The translations under genes and the position numbers were made by a program. The notes beneath the pieces were generated by a model. That model had not been told where the DNA came from and did not search any database. It saw only the letters and a program-made list of their open reading frames with translations. From Magnolia sinica (taxonomy: Eukaryota; Streptophyta; Magnoliopsida; Magnoliales; Magnoliaceae), in contig NC_080573.1 of the NCBI RefSeq assembly GCF_029962835.1, positions 36,945,001 to 37,009,000 on the forward strand: DNA of 64,000 nucleotides, written 5' to 3'. Below are positions 25,601 through 36,373 of the stretch, in pieces. Every line of letters begins with the position of its first letter. The first letter of the stretch is position 1.

Positions 25601-27082
25601 GGTCATTGCTGTAAAGAAACTGAATCTAGAGCAGTTTGCAGCAGAGTCCGACAAATGCTTCGACACAGAACTGAAGATTTTGAACCAACTGAGGCACAAG
25701 AACCTGGTTAAGATGGTGGGTTATGCTTGGGAGTATGGGAAATTCAAGGCATTGGTTCTTGAATTCATGGAGAACGGGAGCTTGGAAAGTGTCATACATG
25801 ACTCGGGAACGGATGGATCGAGGTGGAGCTTGTCTGAGAGAGTGAATTTGTTTGTGTCCGTTGCAAATGGGTTGGTTTACTTGCATTGTGACTATGGTTT
25901 TCCAATTGTCCACTGCGATTTGAAGCCGTCCAACATTCTTCTGGATCGAGACTGGATAGCCCATGTCAGTGATTTCGGGACCTCTCGAATGTTGGGTGTC
26001 CATTTGCAAGATGGCAGCAGCCTTTCATCAGCATCGTCTTTCCAAGGCACCATAGGGTATTTGGCACCAGGTATTTCTTTTCAATTCCTATTTTCCCATC
26101 TTCATCTGTGTGTGGTCATGTCTATATATGCGGTTATGGCCCGATCAAGGGCGTGTTTGGATGCGATACCGAGTTGAATTGAAATAATTAGTTCACAAAT
26201 TCTAATTCAACTCTGCATCCAAACATGTACACCATCAATAGCAATTCAAATTAGGTAGAACCCTGTCCCTCCACACACAAGAACATGTGCCTATGGATGT
26301 GCATGATCTGATTTATAATCAGGTGGGCCACACTGAATTGATCTTCTCATTCAGTAATCAGACAGTTCTGCCATCGCCTGCGGTGCGCAAAATAAATGGA
26401 TGGCTGAAGCATTTTTTTCAGTCTTCTGTTAGTTTTGTCCACTGTGGCCCACCTGAGGAATCCAACAGCCTGATTTCTACACCCCTAGATCTGAAAGGCG
26501 AGGCCCGACTGATGATAATCGAGCAGGGATCGGTACTGTTGGTTTTCTGGGCCATCACAGCGATGGGACTATGCTAGTTATATCTGATCATTGGCTACAA
26601 GTGGATGGCAAGTGATCAGATGGCCCCAAAGTTAGGATTGTCTAATCACAGATTTACAGTCCTAATAAAGATTACAATGTAGTCTCCTGTTGCTTCAATG
26701 CTTCTTGCTCTAACTAATAACCATTGATTCTTCAGAGTTTGCATACATGAGTAGGGTGACAACAAAGGCCGACGTCTTCAGTTTCGGTGTGATCATGATG
26801 GAGTTTTTAACTAAGAGAAGGCCCACTGGCACCATCGAAGACGATGGTGTCCCCATCACTCTACGGCACTTTGTGGAGAACGCCGTCCGTAATGGAACAG
26901 ACGCTGTTTTACGCGTGGTCGACCATGATCTAGTCTCTAATGGAACGTCGAAATCCAACAGCGATGAGATCGTCGCCCTCCTGGAATTGGCCTTGTCCTG
27001 CACCCGTGCAGCCCCTGAGGATCGGCCGGACATGAATGAGGTCTTGTCTGTACTGTTGAAGATTAATGATGGGAAGATGTGA
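22639..27082 (+). CDS. FLS2-like: FLS2-like LRR receptor kinase, copy A (3 exons)
   Basis: Predicted cell-surface immune receptor kinase of plant LRR subfamily XII. Proposed exons are 22639-23179, 23320-26070 and 26736-27082 (3639 nt, 1212 residues; Arabidopsis FLS2 has 1173). Order: signal peptide (1-25), N-cap cysteines C59 and C66, about 30 leucine-rich repeats (74-803), C-cap 'LCG..FLSPC', one membrane span (855-877), and a kinase from about 912. Kinase marks are K946, E964, HCDLKPSN (1045-1052) and DFGTSR (1065-1070). The catalytic loop has HCD rather than HRD, so it is a non-RD kinase, as is usual for pattern-recognition receptors. The glycine loop is the atypical GHSSLSTVY, as in FLS2. 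Intron 2 (26071-26735) falls inside GYLAPE|F, where FLS2 relatives also have their intron. Intron 1 is unusual and has its own entry. The first ATG (22639) is the start, since upstream codons lack ATG. The ligand is unknown; flagellin is only a family-based guess. Confidence 0.9.
23180..23319 (+). other. Intron 1 of copy A: a decayed pair of LRRs
   Basis: The donor is acag|gtatga and the acceptor ccctctcag|gt, phase 1, 140 bp. Read through, the segment still encodes recognisable repeat sequence (LTGMIESHIGHLVN), matching the exonic LTGMIPSDIGNLVN one block downstream, but it ends in a stop (23278-23280) and has lost net 4 bp. The four-repeat block spans 288 bp (23322-23609) in the intact downstream copy and 284 bp here. 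Removing 140 leaves 144 bp, exactly two 24-residue repeats, so the register is perfect. Copy B has the same intron at 31432-31571. Confidence 0.75.
26071..26735 (+). other. Intron 2 of copy A, carrying two small MITEs
   Basis: Donor cag|gtattt and acceptor ttcttcag|ag, phase 1, 665 bp. It contains a short hairpin element at about 26148-26231 ('gggcgtgtttggatgcgat' mirrored by 'gcatccaaacatgtac') and a second inverted pair at about 26318-26455 ('caggtgggccacac' / 'gtggcccacctga'). Copy B has the same intron at 34323-34987 with the same insertions, so both predate the duplication. Confidence 0.85.
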
Positions 27083-27171
27083 TCAGACGACTGAGCTCGA
27101 AACATTGCGGTGGGACTTATAACAGATGTTTAGGAACTTAAGATGAAACCATGTAGGTTACTGTTCTAGAT

Positions 27172-27482
27172 TTGAATATTTTGTGAGGTAATTGCAGGAT
27201 TGTCTGAGTTTTATATGAACTTGCATTAAGCTGAATGTATTGATATATGAAACTCTTCATACTTGAAAAGAAGATATGAATATTTTGTCAGGCAATTACA
27301 GGATTTTCTGAGTTTTGTATGAACTTGCATTTAGCTGAATGTATTGATATATGAAACTCTTCATACTTGAAAAGGAGATTCGAATATTTTGTGAGGCAAT
27401 TGCAGGATTGTCTAAGTTTTTTATATGAACTTGAATTTAGCTGAATGTATTTATATATGAAACTCTTCATACGTGAAGAGAA
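27172..27482. repeat. Three tandem 103-bp units in the 3' flank, copy A
   Basis: Each unit reads 'gaatattttgtgaggcaatt' 'gcaggattgtctgag', 'tatgaacttgcatttagctg' and 'gatatatgaaactcttcata', then 'cttgaaaaggaga'. Units start near 27174, 27276 and 27380. The array starts about 90 bp after the stop codon, so it is probably transcribed as 3' UTR. Unit B has the identical array at about 35424-35734. The decayed third paralogue (63495-63590) has only one unit. Confidence 0.85.
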
Positions 27483-27861
27483 AACCCATGATAATATGAT
27501 GTGTTGGACTGTCGTGGTCGGTCCCACCATGATGGCCCATGGCCCCAAAATTGCAGTTGGACGATAGAGAGGCCGTTCAAGCTATGGTTCCACAAGCATG
27601 CCAAAGATCTGGAATACCGAACCATGTTTCCCACTTTTCACAATTAAAGAAAATTGATTGATACCACACGACATCAAAGCCGTCCAAGTAGTGGGTCCTA
27701 AAGTGAAAATCAGGCAGGTTATGTTACAATAACAAAAAGGATATGGACGAAGACCATCATCGCAGCCCTTCATTTTGTTGTAGCAGTATCAACCATCCAA
27801 ATCTACTTGGACCCATCATCCAGTGGACGACTAAGAAAGAAAATGTTGAGCTGATTTGGTA
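27483..27861. other. Spacer between receptor kinase and U2 gene, unit A
   Basis: About 380 bp with convergent neighbours. It includes a 'gtcggtcccaccatgatgg' type MITE scrap (27519-27540). No clear snRNA 3'-end box (CA...AGTNNAA) is present just beyond the U2 gene; the nearest is a loose match around 27830-27850. Confidence 0.5.
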
Positions 27862-28054
27862 GGGTGTGCCAGGCCCGTGCAGTACTGCAACGAATGAGCG
27901 ACACATGAGGGCCCCAGCAGCAAGCTACTGTGGTGGGCCCTCCCCCAAAAGAAATTAATTTAATATCATGTGACCCAATGGGCCACGTATCAGATATTAA
28001 ACTGATAAGAACAGATACTACACTTGATCTTAGCCAAAAGGCCGAGAAAGGTAT
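27862..28054 (-). ncRNA. U2: U2 snRNA gene, copy A (193 nt)
   Basis: The spliceosomal RNA that pairs with the intron branch site. On the minus strand it starts ATACCTTTCTCGGCCTTTTG, continues GCTAAGATCAAGTGTAGTAT (GTAGTA is the branch-site pairing segment), and includes the stem IIa sequence 'CTTATCAGTTTAATATCTGA'. The first ~110 nt look fully canonical. The Sm-site region reads AATTTCTTTTGG, with a C interrupting the U-run, which is less ideal than the uninterrupted U-run usual in plant U2. Stem III (GAGGGCCC / GGGCCCTC) and stem IV close to the 3' end are recognisable. Correctly spaced upstream elements support a real gene. Compared with copy B it differs at four positions, all in the 3' half; in stem IV copy A has one more mismatch. 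It may be functional or recently weakened. Confidence 0.92.
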
Positions 28055-28078
28055 GCTTTCTTACTCCTCTTAAACCCT

Positions 28079-28086
28079 CTTTTATA
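28079..28086 (-). promoter_or_regulatory. TATA box of U2 copy A
   Basis: TATAAAAG on the minus strand, centred about 29 bases before the U2 start at 28054, the place expected for plant snRNA genes. Confidence 0.85.
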
Positions 28087-28121
28087 CTTGTTTTCTCTCA
28101 AAACTCATTCTTGGCTTCATT

Positions 28122-28132
28122 CGATGTGGGAA
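28122..28132 (-). promoter_or_regulatory. Upstream sequence element (USE) of U2 copy A
   Basis: TTCCCACATCG on the minus strand matches 10 of 11 positions of the plant snRNA USE (RTCCCACATCG). It lies about 70-78 bases before the start. The gap to the TATA box is about 35 bp, the four-turn spacing known for Pol II-transcribed plant snRNA genes (Pol III genes have about ten bases less). Confidence 0.9.
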
Positions 28133-28369
28133 TATCAGCTCTTCATTTCTTTGAGTTGGTTAGGGTTTCCGATTTTAAAATGCTTAGACTTACCTCTTTA
28201 AATATTCTTTGATGAGGCCTAGTTATTGGAAACTGAATTACTTGTAACTAATTTTTATTATCATTTATATGACCTAATGAAAAATTGTGGTATGCGTCTA
28301 TCAGATGCGGAACTCGTAATGAATTAAAAAAAAAAAATTAATATTTCACATGAAAAAAAAAAAAAAAAT

Positions 28370-28990
28370 TCACTACGGGCCTGCATCCAACAGATTTAAT
28401 AACTGTACTGGGCTCAGGCTTCATTTAGGAGACAGTAAGCCCAGCTTGTCCGGGCCCGTTTAAGATTTCAAGGACTTGTTTTTCATACTCAATGAACAAT
28501 GGAGCGCATTCAATGAACAGCCCAGATGTCGCACAAAAGTGGATTGTGAAACCGAGCTTGGTCTGGGCTTGGGCCTCTTTATTTTGGCCCATCATGGACC
28601 TGGGTCAAGCTCAGGCCTAGGTTTTACTTTGTGGCCCAGGCGTCTAGTCCTGGGACTTTGGTCAGACTGGTTGACAGTCTTACCTGGAAAGTTGAGAAAG
28701 GTACTTGGCTAACAAGTCTGAAACCCAACCCAGCCCAATCTGTGGCTAAGAACCAGGGCTCTACCGGACCCACTAGCTGAGGATTTGGGTCTGAGCCCAA
28801 TCAAGTTCTCTAGCAATGAATTACGCCCAATAATGGGTAACAGGTAGGATTGGGCTAACCAGTTTCACAATTAAAGAGGCATTCCTAGGCCCATCCTGAT
28901 CAGATGCTGTGCCTGAAACCTCGTTCAAAGCCCAGTTACTGCTGTGGGCCAGACTCCAGGCTGGACTGGCCTAGCCTAATCAATGGGCAC
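28370..28990. repeat. GGCCC/GCCCAG-rich dispersed repeat, unit A
   Basis: Dense in 'gggcc', 'gcccag' and 'aggcccag' words in both orientations ('gtccgggcccg', 'gtggcccaggcg', 'gggccagactccaggctgg'). It gives a chance 78-codon frame rich in LG and W. No terminal repeat was recognised. Unit B holds the same repeat, and the Ty3/gypsy element inserted into it there. Confidence 0.45.
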
Positions 28991-29366
28991 ACATAGACTT
29001 TGATGAGACTTCGATATATGAGTCAAATACCTGACTTATATTGTAATTACAGTTATCCAACTATTAATACTCTAATTACAATCCTAATCTAGAAATTTTA
29101 TAATGGGAGGACCAAAAGCCCCTTCCTATAAGTTTTCAATGCTTTAAAAAAAAATTTATTTTTATTTTTAAAAACTTTGTATTATAATATTTATTTTAGT
29201 TGAAATTTAAAAGGTAATTTATTAACTTAAACTAAATTGTTACTCTTGGGTGCTATAACATTTATTTTAGTTTTAATAACCAAGGATGTTGATCGCTTGC
29301 TGACGATGCCAGTGGCTGGCTGCATTGTTCTATGGGCCCCACCATGATATATATGTTTTATTCTAG

Positions 29367-29476
29367 CTGTCTATCTATTTTCACATATTATTTTATTGCA
29401 TGAATCCAAAAATAAGACATCCTGTCTATCTATTTTCACATATTATTTTATTGCATGAATCCAAAAATAAGACATC
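29367..29476. repeat. 55-bp tandem duplication private to unit B
   Basis: A unit starting 'ctgtctatctattttcac' and ending 'ataagacatc' is present twice (29367-29421 and 29422-29476). Unit A has it once, from about 21167. The two units look identical, so the event is recent and after the segmental duplication. Confidence 0.9.
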
Positions 29477-30890
29477 CAAATCTCAAGTGGACCACACCAT
29501 AAGAAAAAAATAGGTGTTTGGTGCACACCATTAAAAACTTCCTAGTGCCATTGTAATGTTTATTTGCCATCCAATCTATTAACCATGTTACGAAGATATG
29601 GATGAATTGGAAACACAAGCTTAATCCAAAACTTCTGTACCTCTAGAAAGTTTTTAATAGTGGGGTTCAATCACCACTATTTCCCGTGATATGTTCCACA
29701 TGAGATTTGGATCTACTTTTAGGCTCTAGCCCTAAAATGATCCAGAAAAGTAGATGGACGGCATGGATAAAACCTATACATCATCGCTACTGGCTACTAA
29801 TGGGCAAACTGCCAAAGCCCATGGGAAGCTAGTTAGGCCCCACCATGATGCTAGTAGGAAATTCACCCCATTTATCTATTTTGCCTGATTATGTTGGGAC
29901 ATGGGTTCAAAAATCAGGTAGATTCAAATTCAAGTGTGTTGTACCATAGGAAAAAGTGAGATTTAATGTCTACATGGAAATATTCATGGACCCACAAAAG
30001 TTTTAGATCAGGCTAATATTTCGTGTTTTTAGTTCATCCAGTAGGAATGACTAAGTTGAACCGAGTCGAGCTTGGCACAGCTCGGCTCGGTCCTCGAGCC
30101 TATTTGGCCAACTTGGCTCGGTTCTATCGACAACTCAGGCCAGCTCAAGCCGAGTTCAAGCCTATGAGGCATTTTTTCAAACACATAAAATGCATCTTCA
30201 ATTTCTCAAAGAATGCAAAACAATAACAATATTTTTACAGGTATTTCATCAAACACCGGAGAACAGGATTAAAATCAAACACATCAAAATCAAAACAACC
30301 AAGTCACTAAGCTGATTCGATCCGCATCAAGTCGAGCTCGAGCAAGCTCAAACTCAGCTCGAAATTTTTTGAACTCTAAAAACCAGCTCAACTCAGTCCG
30401 AATCCAATTTCGAGCTGAGGCGAGTTGAGCTTTTCCAAGTCGAATCTATCCAGCTAACCCAGATAACCCGACTGGTCCAGTGACCTTACGAACAGTATGA
30501 ATGACATATAAGAATCACGGTGGACCCGGGAAGCTTTCAACGACAGGCATTTCCCTGTCGGCCCACTTTTGTTTTGGATCTGTTCCCATTTTTGTATCAT
30601 GTCCGTGGAAAGCCTTTGTGAGGGAATGGACGCATCAGCTTCTTTCTTTAACTTTCAGAGTTGTATGTATGTGAATCATTGACTGTGGGCTGTGGTCCCA
30701 CCCACGCAAGCACCCAGAAGAAGGACAGCTCATCCTCCCATATCTTCACATGGGCCCCACTTGCATATTAAACATTCATCATTCAATTGCTTCGATTGCA
30801 GAGGTTGAATCTTTCTGAGTTTATTTAAACCTCTGCAATTTCCGTTTGTTCAGTAGTTCAGACCATTTAATCACTGATCTGACCGTTGAA

Positions 30891-33800
30891 ATGGCCAATT
30901 TGAAGGTCCTTCTGTTTATGCTCTGTATTTGTTCTGTTCTATACATAATCCCATCGGAAGGGCTGAGCTCCAATCTAGAAATTGAGGCATTGAAAGCCTT
31001 CAAGAGCTTGATCACCAACGACCCAATTGGAGCTCTGGCAGATTGGATAGACAGAACTCATCACTGTAATTGGTCCGGCATCGCCTGCGATCCTTCAAGC
31101 AATGCTGTTGTTTCGATTTCTCTGTCTGAATTGCAACTCCAAGGCAAGATTACTCCATTTCTCGGAAACATTTCGAGCCTCCAGACTCTTGATTTATCGT
31201 CGAATTCATTCTCCGGTTCAATCCCAACTGAACTCCATCTCTGCTCGGAACTCACCGAGTTGCTCCTCTCGAACAATTCTCTGTCGGATGCGATTCCTAC
31301 CGAGTTGGGGAACCTGAAAAAGCTTCAGGTTTTGGATCTGAGCACCAATTTCTTGGATGGGAGCATTCCAGCAAGCATTGGCAACTGCACGGCTCTGATC
31401 GGATTAGGCCTCCCCACAAACAAGCTAACAGGTATGATCGAATCACACATCGGTCATTTAGTTAATTTTCAATTCTTCCTAGCTTATATGAATCAATTGG
31501 CAAACCCAATTCACTCGACAGTCAATCCATAGATTACACTGAGTTTATGTTCTTTGATGATTCCCTCTCAGGTACGATTCCTTTGGAGCTCGGGAACCTG
31601 AAAGAACTGCAGATTTTGGATTTGAGCGAAAACTTCTTCAACGGTACCATTCCGACAAGCATCATCAACTGCACGTCCCTGACTGGCCTAGACTTCAGCA
31701 CGAACAATCTAACGGGTATGATCCCATCAGATATTGGCAATTTGGTTAATCTTCAGTCGTTCATCGGTTACTTAAATGGATTGGTGGGCCCCATTCCATC
31801 ATCAATCGGTAGACTGCAAGCTTTGATTGCATTTGATTTGAGTCAGAATCAGATATCTGGAATAATACCTCCGGTGATCGGGAACTTGTCGAAATTACAA
31901 ATTCTTCAGTTACAAGAAAATCAATTCATTGGGCAAGTCCCAGCTGAACTGGGCCGTTGTAAGAATCTCACAATGTTGGCCCTCTATAGCAATCGATTAA
32001 CGGGCAGGATTCCATCTGAGCTAGGTGAATTGGCCAACTTACAAGCTCTTCTATTATATAATAATAACTTATCTTCCACAATCCCTGCTTCGATATCACA
32101 ATGCAATTCATTAATCAGTTTGGGTCTTTCTGAAAATGAATTAACCGGGAACATACCGTCTGAACTGGGGTCTTTGAGATCCTTACGTAGACTGAATCTG
32201 AATTTGAATAGTCTAACGGGCGAAATACCACCATCCTTGATGAATTTGACGGATCTGATATACTTGGCTCTTAGCTTCAATTCCTTGAGCGGGCCGATTC
32301 CGTCGACTGTCGGATCACTTTATAAGCTGGAGGTGCTAATTCTACATAACAACCACTTAGAGGGTCCAATTCCTTCATCGATCACCAACTGTTCTAATCT
32401 TCAAAACATAAGCTGGGTTAACAATGGATTGACGGGGCGGATTCCATCGGGTTTAGGAATGTTACAGGATCTGAATTTCCTTTCACTTGGACAAAATCGA
32501 CTGTCGGGTGCGATTCCAGAAGATATATTCAATTGCACTGAGCTTACGAGGCTGGATTTGGCGCGAAACAATCTCAGCGGGTCACTAAAACCGGGTATCG
32601 GAAAACTAACGAATCTAAGGAATTTGAGACTGTTTCTTAATTCTCTGACTGGGAAGATTCCTCAGGAGATTGGGAATCTAAGCATGTTAATCTCTTTGGA
32701 CCTCAGCACAAATGGATTTTCAGGTCCTATTCCATCATCGATATCGAACTTGTCGGCTCTCCAAGGTCTTTCTTTATATGAAAATGCTTTCCATGGGGCA
32801 ATTCCAGAAGAAATATTTGAATTGAAACAGCTTTCAGAGCTCAAGCTGCAGGAGAACAGATTCAGTGGTCTGATTCCGAACTCCGTCTCGAAACTTAAGC
32901 TGCTTTCGAACTTGGACCTCCATGGGAACATGCTTAGTGGGCCCATCCCAAGAAGCATGGGCGATCTGAAAGGACTCATGACCTTGGACCTCTCCCACAA
33001 CCGTCTGATTGGATCTGTTCCGGCAGCCATGATCGTGGGCATGAAGAACATCCAAATCTATCTTAACCTTTCCAACAATTTCTTGGTGGGTTCCATCCCA
33101 GATGAGATCGGCGGGATGCAGATGGTTCAGGCCATCGATATCTCGAATAATAATCTCACAGGAAGTATCCCTGCATCGATAGGAGGCTGTAGGAATTTGG
33201 GTTCTCTTGATCTGTCCAGAAATGCGGTTTCAGGTCAGATTCCAGCCCGCATTTTCAATCAACTAGACTTGCTTATGAGCTTGAATCTTTCTGGAAATAA
33301 GCTAGATGGCGAAATTCCATCAAGATTATCAGAACTGAAATATCTAGTCTCTCTCGATCTTTCTCAGAATGAATTCAGCGGTCGAATTCCTGTGAGCTTG
33401 GGGAACCTTACTAGCCTAAAACATCTCAACCTTTCATTCAACCAGCTGGAAGGGTCCATCCCCAATTCTGGAATATTTCAAAATCTGAGTTCATTGAGTT
33501 TGGACGGAAACCCGTTTCTCTGTGGAACGAAATTCCTCAGCCCATGCATTGATGAAATTCAGAAAACTAATTCCCGACGGATTTCGAAAAAGGTCACCAT
33601 TATTCTTATAATTCTCTCATCCATCTTCGTGTCACTACTGGTGGTCTGCGTGATCATAGCCATCCATCGATGCATCACGAAGCCGAAAACAGAAGACCGT
33701 TGTGAATCTAAAACAGAGTATTCAGTAGCACCATCACTGAAGAGATTCACCCAAGAAGATTTGCAGATTGCGACGGATTTCTTCAATGAACGCAATGTGA

Positions 33801-35334
33801 TAGGCCATAGCAGTTTGAGCACCGTCTACAGGGGGAGAATTGATGATGGGTGGGTCATTGCTGTAAAGAAACTGAATCTAGAGCAGTTTGCAGCAGAGTC
33901 CGACAAATGCTTCGACACAGAACTGAAGATTTTGAACCAACTGAGGCACAAGAACCTGGTTAAGATGGTGGGTTATGCTTGGGAGTATGGGAAATTCAAG
34001 GCATTGGTTCTTGAATTCATGGAGAACGGGAGCTTGGAAAGTGTCATACATGACTCGGGAACGGATGGATCGAGGTGGAGCTTGTCTGAGAGAGTGAATT
34101 TGTTTGTGTCCGTTGCAAATGGGTTGGTTTACTTGCATTGTGACTATGGTTTTCCAATTGTCCACTGCGATTTGAAGCCGTCCAACATTCTTCTGGATCG
34201 AGACTGGATAGCCCATGTCAGTGATTTCGGGACCTCTCGAATGTTGGGTGTCCATTTGCAAGATGGCAGCAGCCTTTCATTAGCATCGTCTTTCCAAGGC
34301 ACCATAGGGTATTTGGCACCAGGTATTTCTTTTCAATTCCTATTTTCCCATCTTCATCTGTGTGTGGTCATGTCTATATATGCGGTTATGGCCCGATCAA
34401 GGGCGTGTTTGGATGCGATACCGAGTTGAATTGAAATAATTAGTTCACAAATTCTAATTCAACTCTGCATCCAAACATGTACACCATCAACAGCAATTCA
34501 AATTAGGTAGAACCCTGTCCCTCCACACACAAGAACATGTGCCTATGGATGTGCATGATCTGATTTATAATCAGGTGGGCCACACTGAATTGATCTTCTC
34601 ATTCAGTAATCAGACAGTTCTGCCATCGCCTGCGGTGCGCAAAATAAATGGATGGCTGAAGCATTTTTTTCAGTCTTCTGTTAGTTTTGTCCACTGTGGC
34701 CCACCTGAGGAATCCAACAGCCTGATTTCTACACCCCTAGATCTGAAAGGCGAGGCCCGACTGATGATAATCGAGCAGGGATCGGTACTGTTGGTTTTCT
34801 GGGCCATCACAGCGATGGGACTATGCTAGTTATATCTGATCATTGGCTACAAGTGGATGGCAAGTGATCAGATGGCCCCAAAGTTAGGATTGTCTAATCA
34901 CAGATTTACAGTCCTAATAAAGATTACAATGTAGTCTCCTGTTGCTTCAATGCTTCTTGCTCTAACTAATAACCATTGATTCTTCAGAGTTTGCATACAT
35001 GAGTAGGGTGACAACAAAGGCCGACGTCTTCAGTTTTGGTGTGATCATGATGGAGTTTTTAACTAAGAGAAGGCCCACTGGCACCATCGAAGACGATGGT
35101 GTCCCCATCACTCTACGGCACTTTGTGGAGAACGCCGTCCGTAATGGAACAGACGCTGTTTTACGCGTGGTCGACCATGATCTAGTCTCTAATGGAACGT
35201 CGAAATCCAACAGCGATGAGATCGTCGCCATCCTGGAACTGGCCTTGTCCTGCACCCGTGCAGCCCCTGAGGATCGGCCGGACATGAATGAGGTCTTGTC
35301 TGTACTGTTGAAGATTAATGATGGGAAGATGTGA
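30891..35334 (+). CDS. FLS2-like: FLS2-like LRR receptor kinase, copy B (3 exons)
   Basis: Duplicate of the gene at 22639-27082, with proposed exons 30891-31431, 31572-34322 and 34988-35334 (1212 residues). All domain marks are retained: signal peptide, about 30 LRRs, membrane span, non-RD HCD catalytic loop, DFG and the split GYLAPE|F exon junction. By eye it differs from copy A at six residues. In exon 2 these are R to S and N to D in the repeats, A to G after SLKP, S to G in IPDEISGMQ, and S to L in the activation segment (SLSSASS to SLSLASS). In exon 3 it is L to I. At least four silent changes are also visible. Both copies look intact, so both are likely functional, or recently so. The 3' flank contains the 103-bp triplication and then the U2 gene in opposite orientation. 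Which copy is expressed cannot be told from sequence. Confidence 0.9.
31432..31571 (+). other. Intron 1 of copy B: a decayed pair of LRRs
   Basis: Same sequence and splice sites as 23180-23319 in copy A. Identity between copies means the conversion of this coding segment into an intron (or its decay) predates the duplication. Confidence 0.75.
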
Positions 35335-35423
35335 TCAGACGACTGAGCTCGAAACATCGCGGTGGGACTTATAACAGATGTTTAGGAACTTAAGATGAAA
35401 CCATGTAGGTTACTGTTCTAGAT

Positions 35424-35734
35424 TTGAATATTTTGTGAGGTAATTGCAGGATTGTCTGAGTTTTATATGAACTTGCATTAAGCTGAATGTATTGATATAT
35501 GAAACTCTTCATACTTGAAAAGAAGATATGAATATTTTGTCAGGCAATTACAGGATTTTCTGAGTTTTGTATGAACTTGCATTTAGCTGAATGTATTGAT
35601 ATATGAAACTCTTCATACTTGAAAAGGAGATTCGAATATTTTGTGAGGCAATTGCAGGATTGTCTAAGTTTTTTATATGAACTTGAATTTAGCTGAATGT
35701 ATTTATATATGAAACTCTTCATACGTGAAGAGAA
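35424..35734. repeat. Three tandem 103-bp units in the 3' flank, copy B
   Basis: Same three units as at 27172-27482, at the constant 8252-bp offset. Confidence 0.85.
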
Positions 35735-36113
35735 AACCCATGATAATATGATGTGTTGGACTGTCGTGGTGGGTCCCACCATGATGGCCCATGGCCCCAA
35801 AATTGCAGTTGGACGATAGAGAGGCCGTTCAAGCTATGGTTCCACAAGCATGCCAAAGATCTGGAATACCGAACCATGTTTCCCACTTTTCACAATTAAA
35901 GAAAATTGATTGATACCACACGACATCAAAGCCGTCCAAGTAGTGGGTCCTAAAGTGAAAATCAGGCAGGTTGTGTTATAATAACAAAAAGGATATGGAC
36001 GAAGACCATCATCGCAGCCCTTTATTTTGTTGTAGCAGTATCAACCATCCAAATCTACTTGGACCCATCATCCAGTGGACGACTAAGAAAGAAAATGTTG
36101 AGCTGATTTGGTA

Positions 36114-36306
36114 GGGTGTGCCAGACCCGTGCAGTAGTGCAACGCATGAGCGACACATGAGGGCCCCAGCAGCAAGCTACTGTGGTAGGCCCTCCCCCAA
36201 AAGAAATTAATTTAATATCATGTGACCCAATGGGCCACGTATCAGATATTAAACTGATAAGAACAGATACTACACTTGATCTTAGCCAAAAGGCCGAGAA
36301 AGGTAT
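36114..36306 (-). ncRNA. U2: U2 snRNA gene, copy B (193 nt)
   Basis: Duplicate of the U2 gene at 27862-28054. The 5' half, including stem I, the GTAGTA branch-pairing segment and stem II, is identical to copy A. Four differences lie in the 3' half. Loop IV reads GCACTAC here against GCAGTAC in copy A; stem IV 5' side is CATGC against CATTC, giving better pairing here; one change sits near the 3' end (GGGTC against GGGCC); and one is in stem-loop III. The Sm region has the same C-interrupted U-run as copy A. It shares the intact upstream USE and TATA elements. Confidence 0.92.
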
Positions 36307-36330
36307 GCTTTCTTACTCCTCTTAAACCCT

Positions 36331-36338
36331 CTTTTATA
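36331..36338 (-). promoter_or_regulatory. TATA box of U2 copy B
   Basis: TATAAAAG on the minus strand, about 29 bases before the U2 start at 36306, identical to copy A. Confidence 0.85.
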
Positions 36339-36373
36339 CTTGTTTTCTCTCAAAACTCATTCTTGGCTTCATT

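Larger units (their letters stand above)
20942..29137. repeat. Segmental duplication, unit A (8.2 kb)
   Basis: This unit is followed directly by a second copy starting at 29138; both begin 'aatgctttaaaaaaa' and both end 'ccttcctataagttttc'. It carries MITE sequence, one receptor-kinase gene, one U2 snRNA gene and a GGCCC-rich repeat. By eye the copies differ by about 0.5 percent in the upstream flank and less in the coding region. No microhomology beyond one or two bases is visible at the junctions, so the mechanism is not evident. Confidence 0.95.

Noticed and set aside
22594-26177. Two separate LRR genes (22594-23280 and 23295-26177) per unit
   Set aside because: The frame starting at 22594 uses TTG, not ATG. 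The second piece lacks a signal peptide and starts mid-repeat. Good splice sites join both in exact LRR register, and the third exon completes a kinase. One three-exon gene explains everything.
28476-28712. Small protein gene (78 codons), duplicated at 36726-36962
   Set aside because: The translation (LGLGLGLF, GPGSSSGLG) reflects a GGCCC/GCCCAG-rich repeat. Conservation between A and B is only due to the recent duplication.
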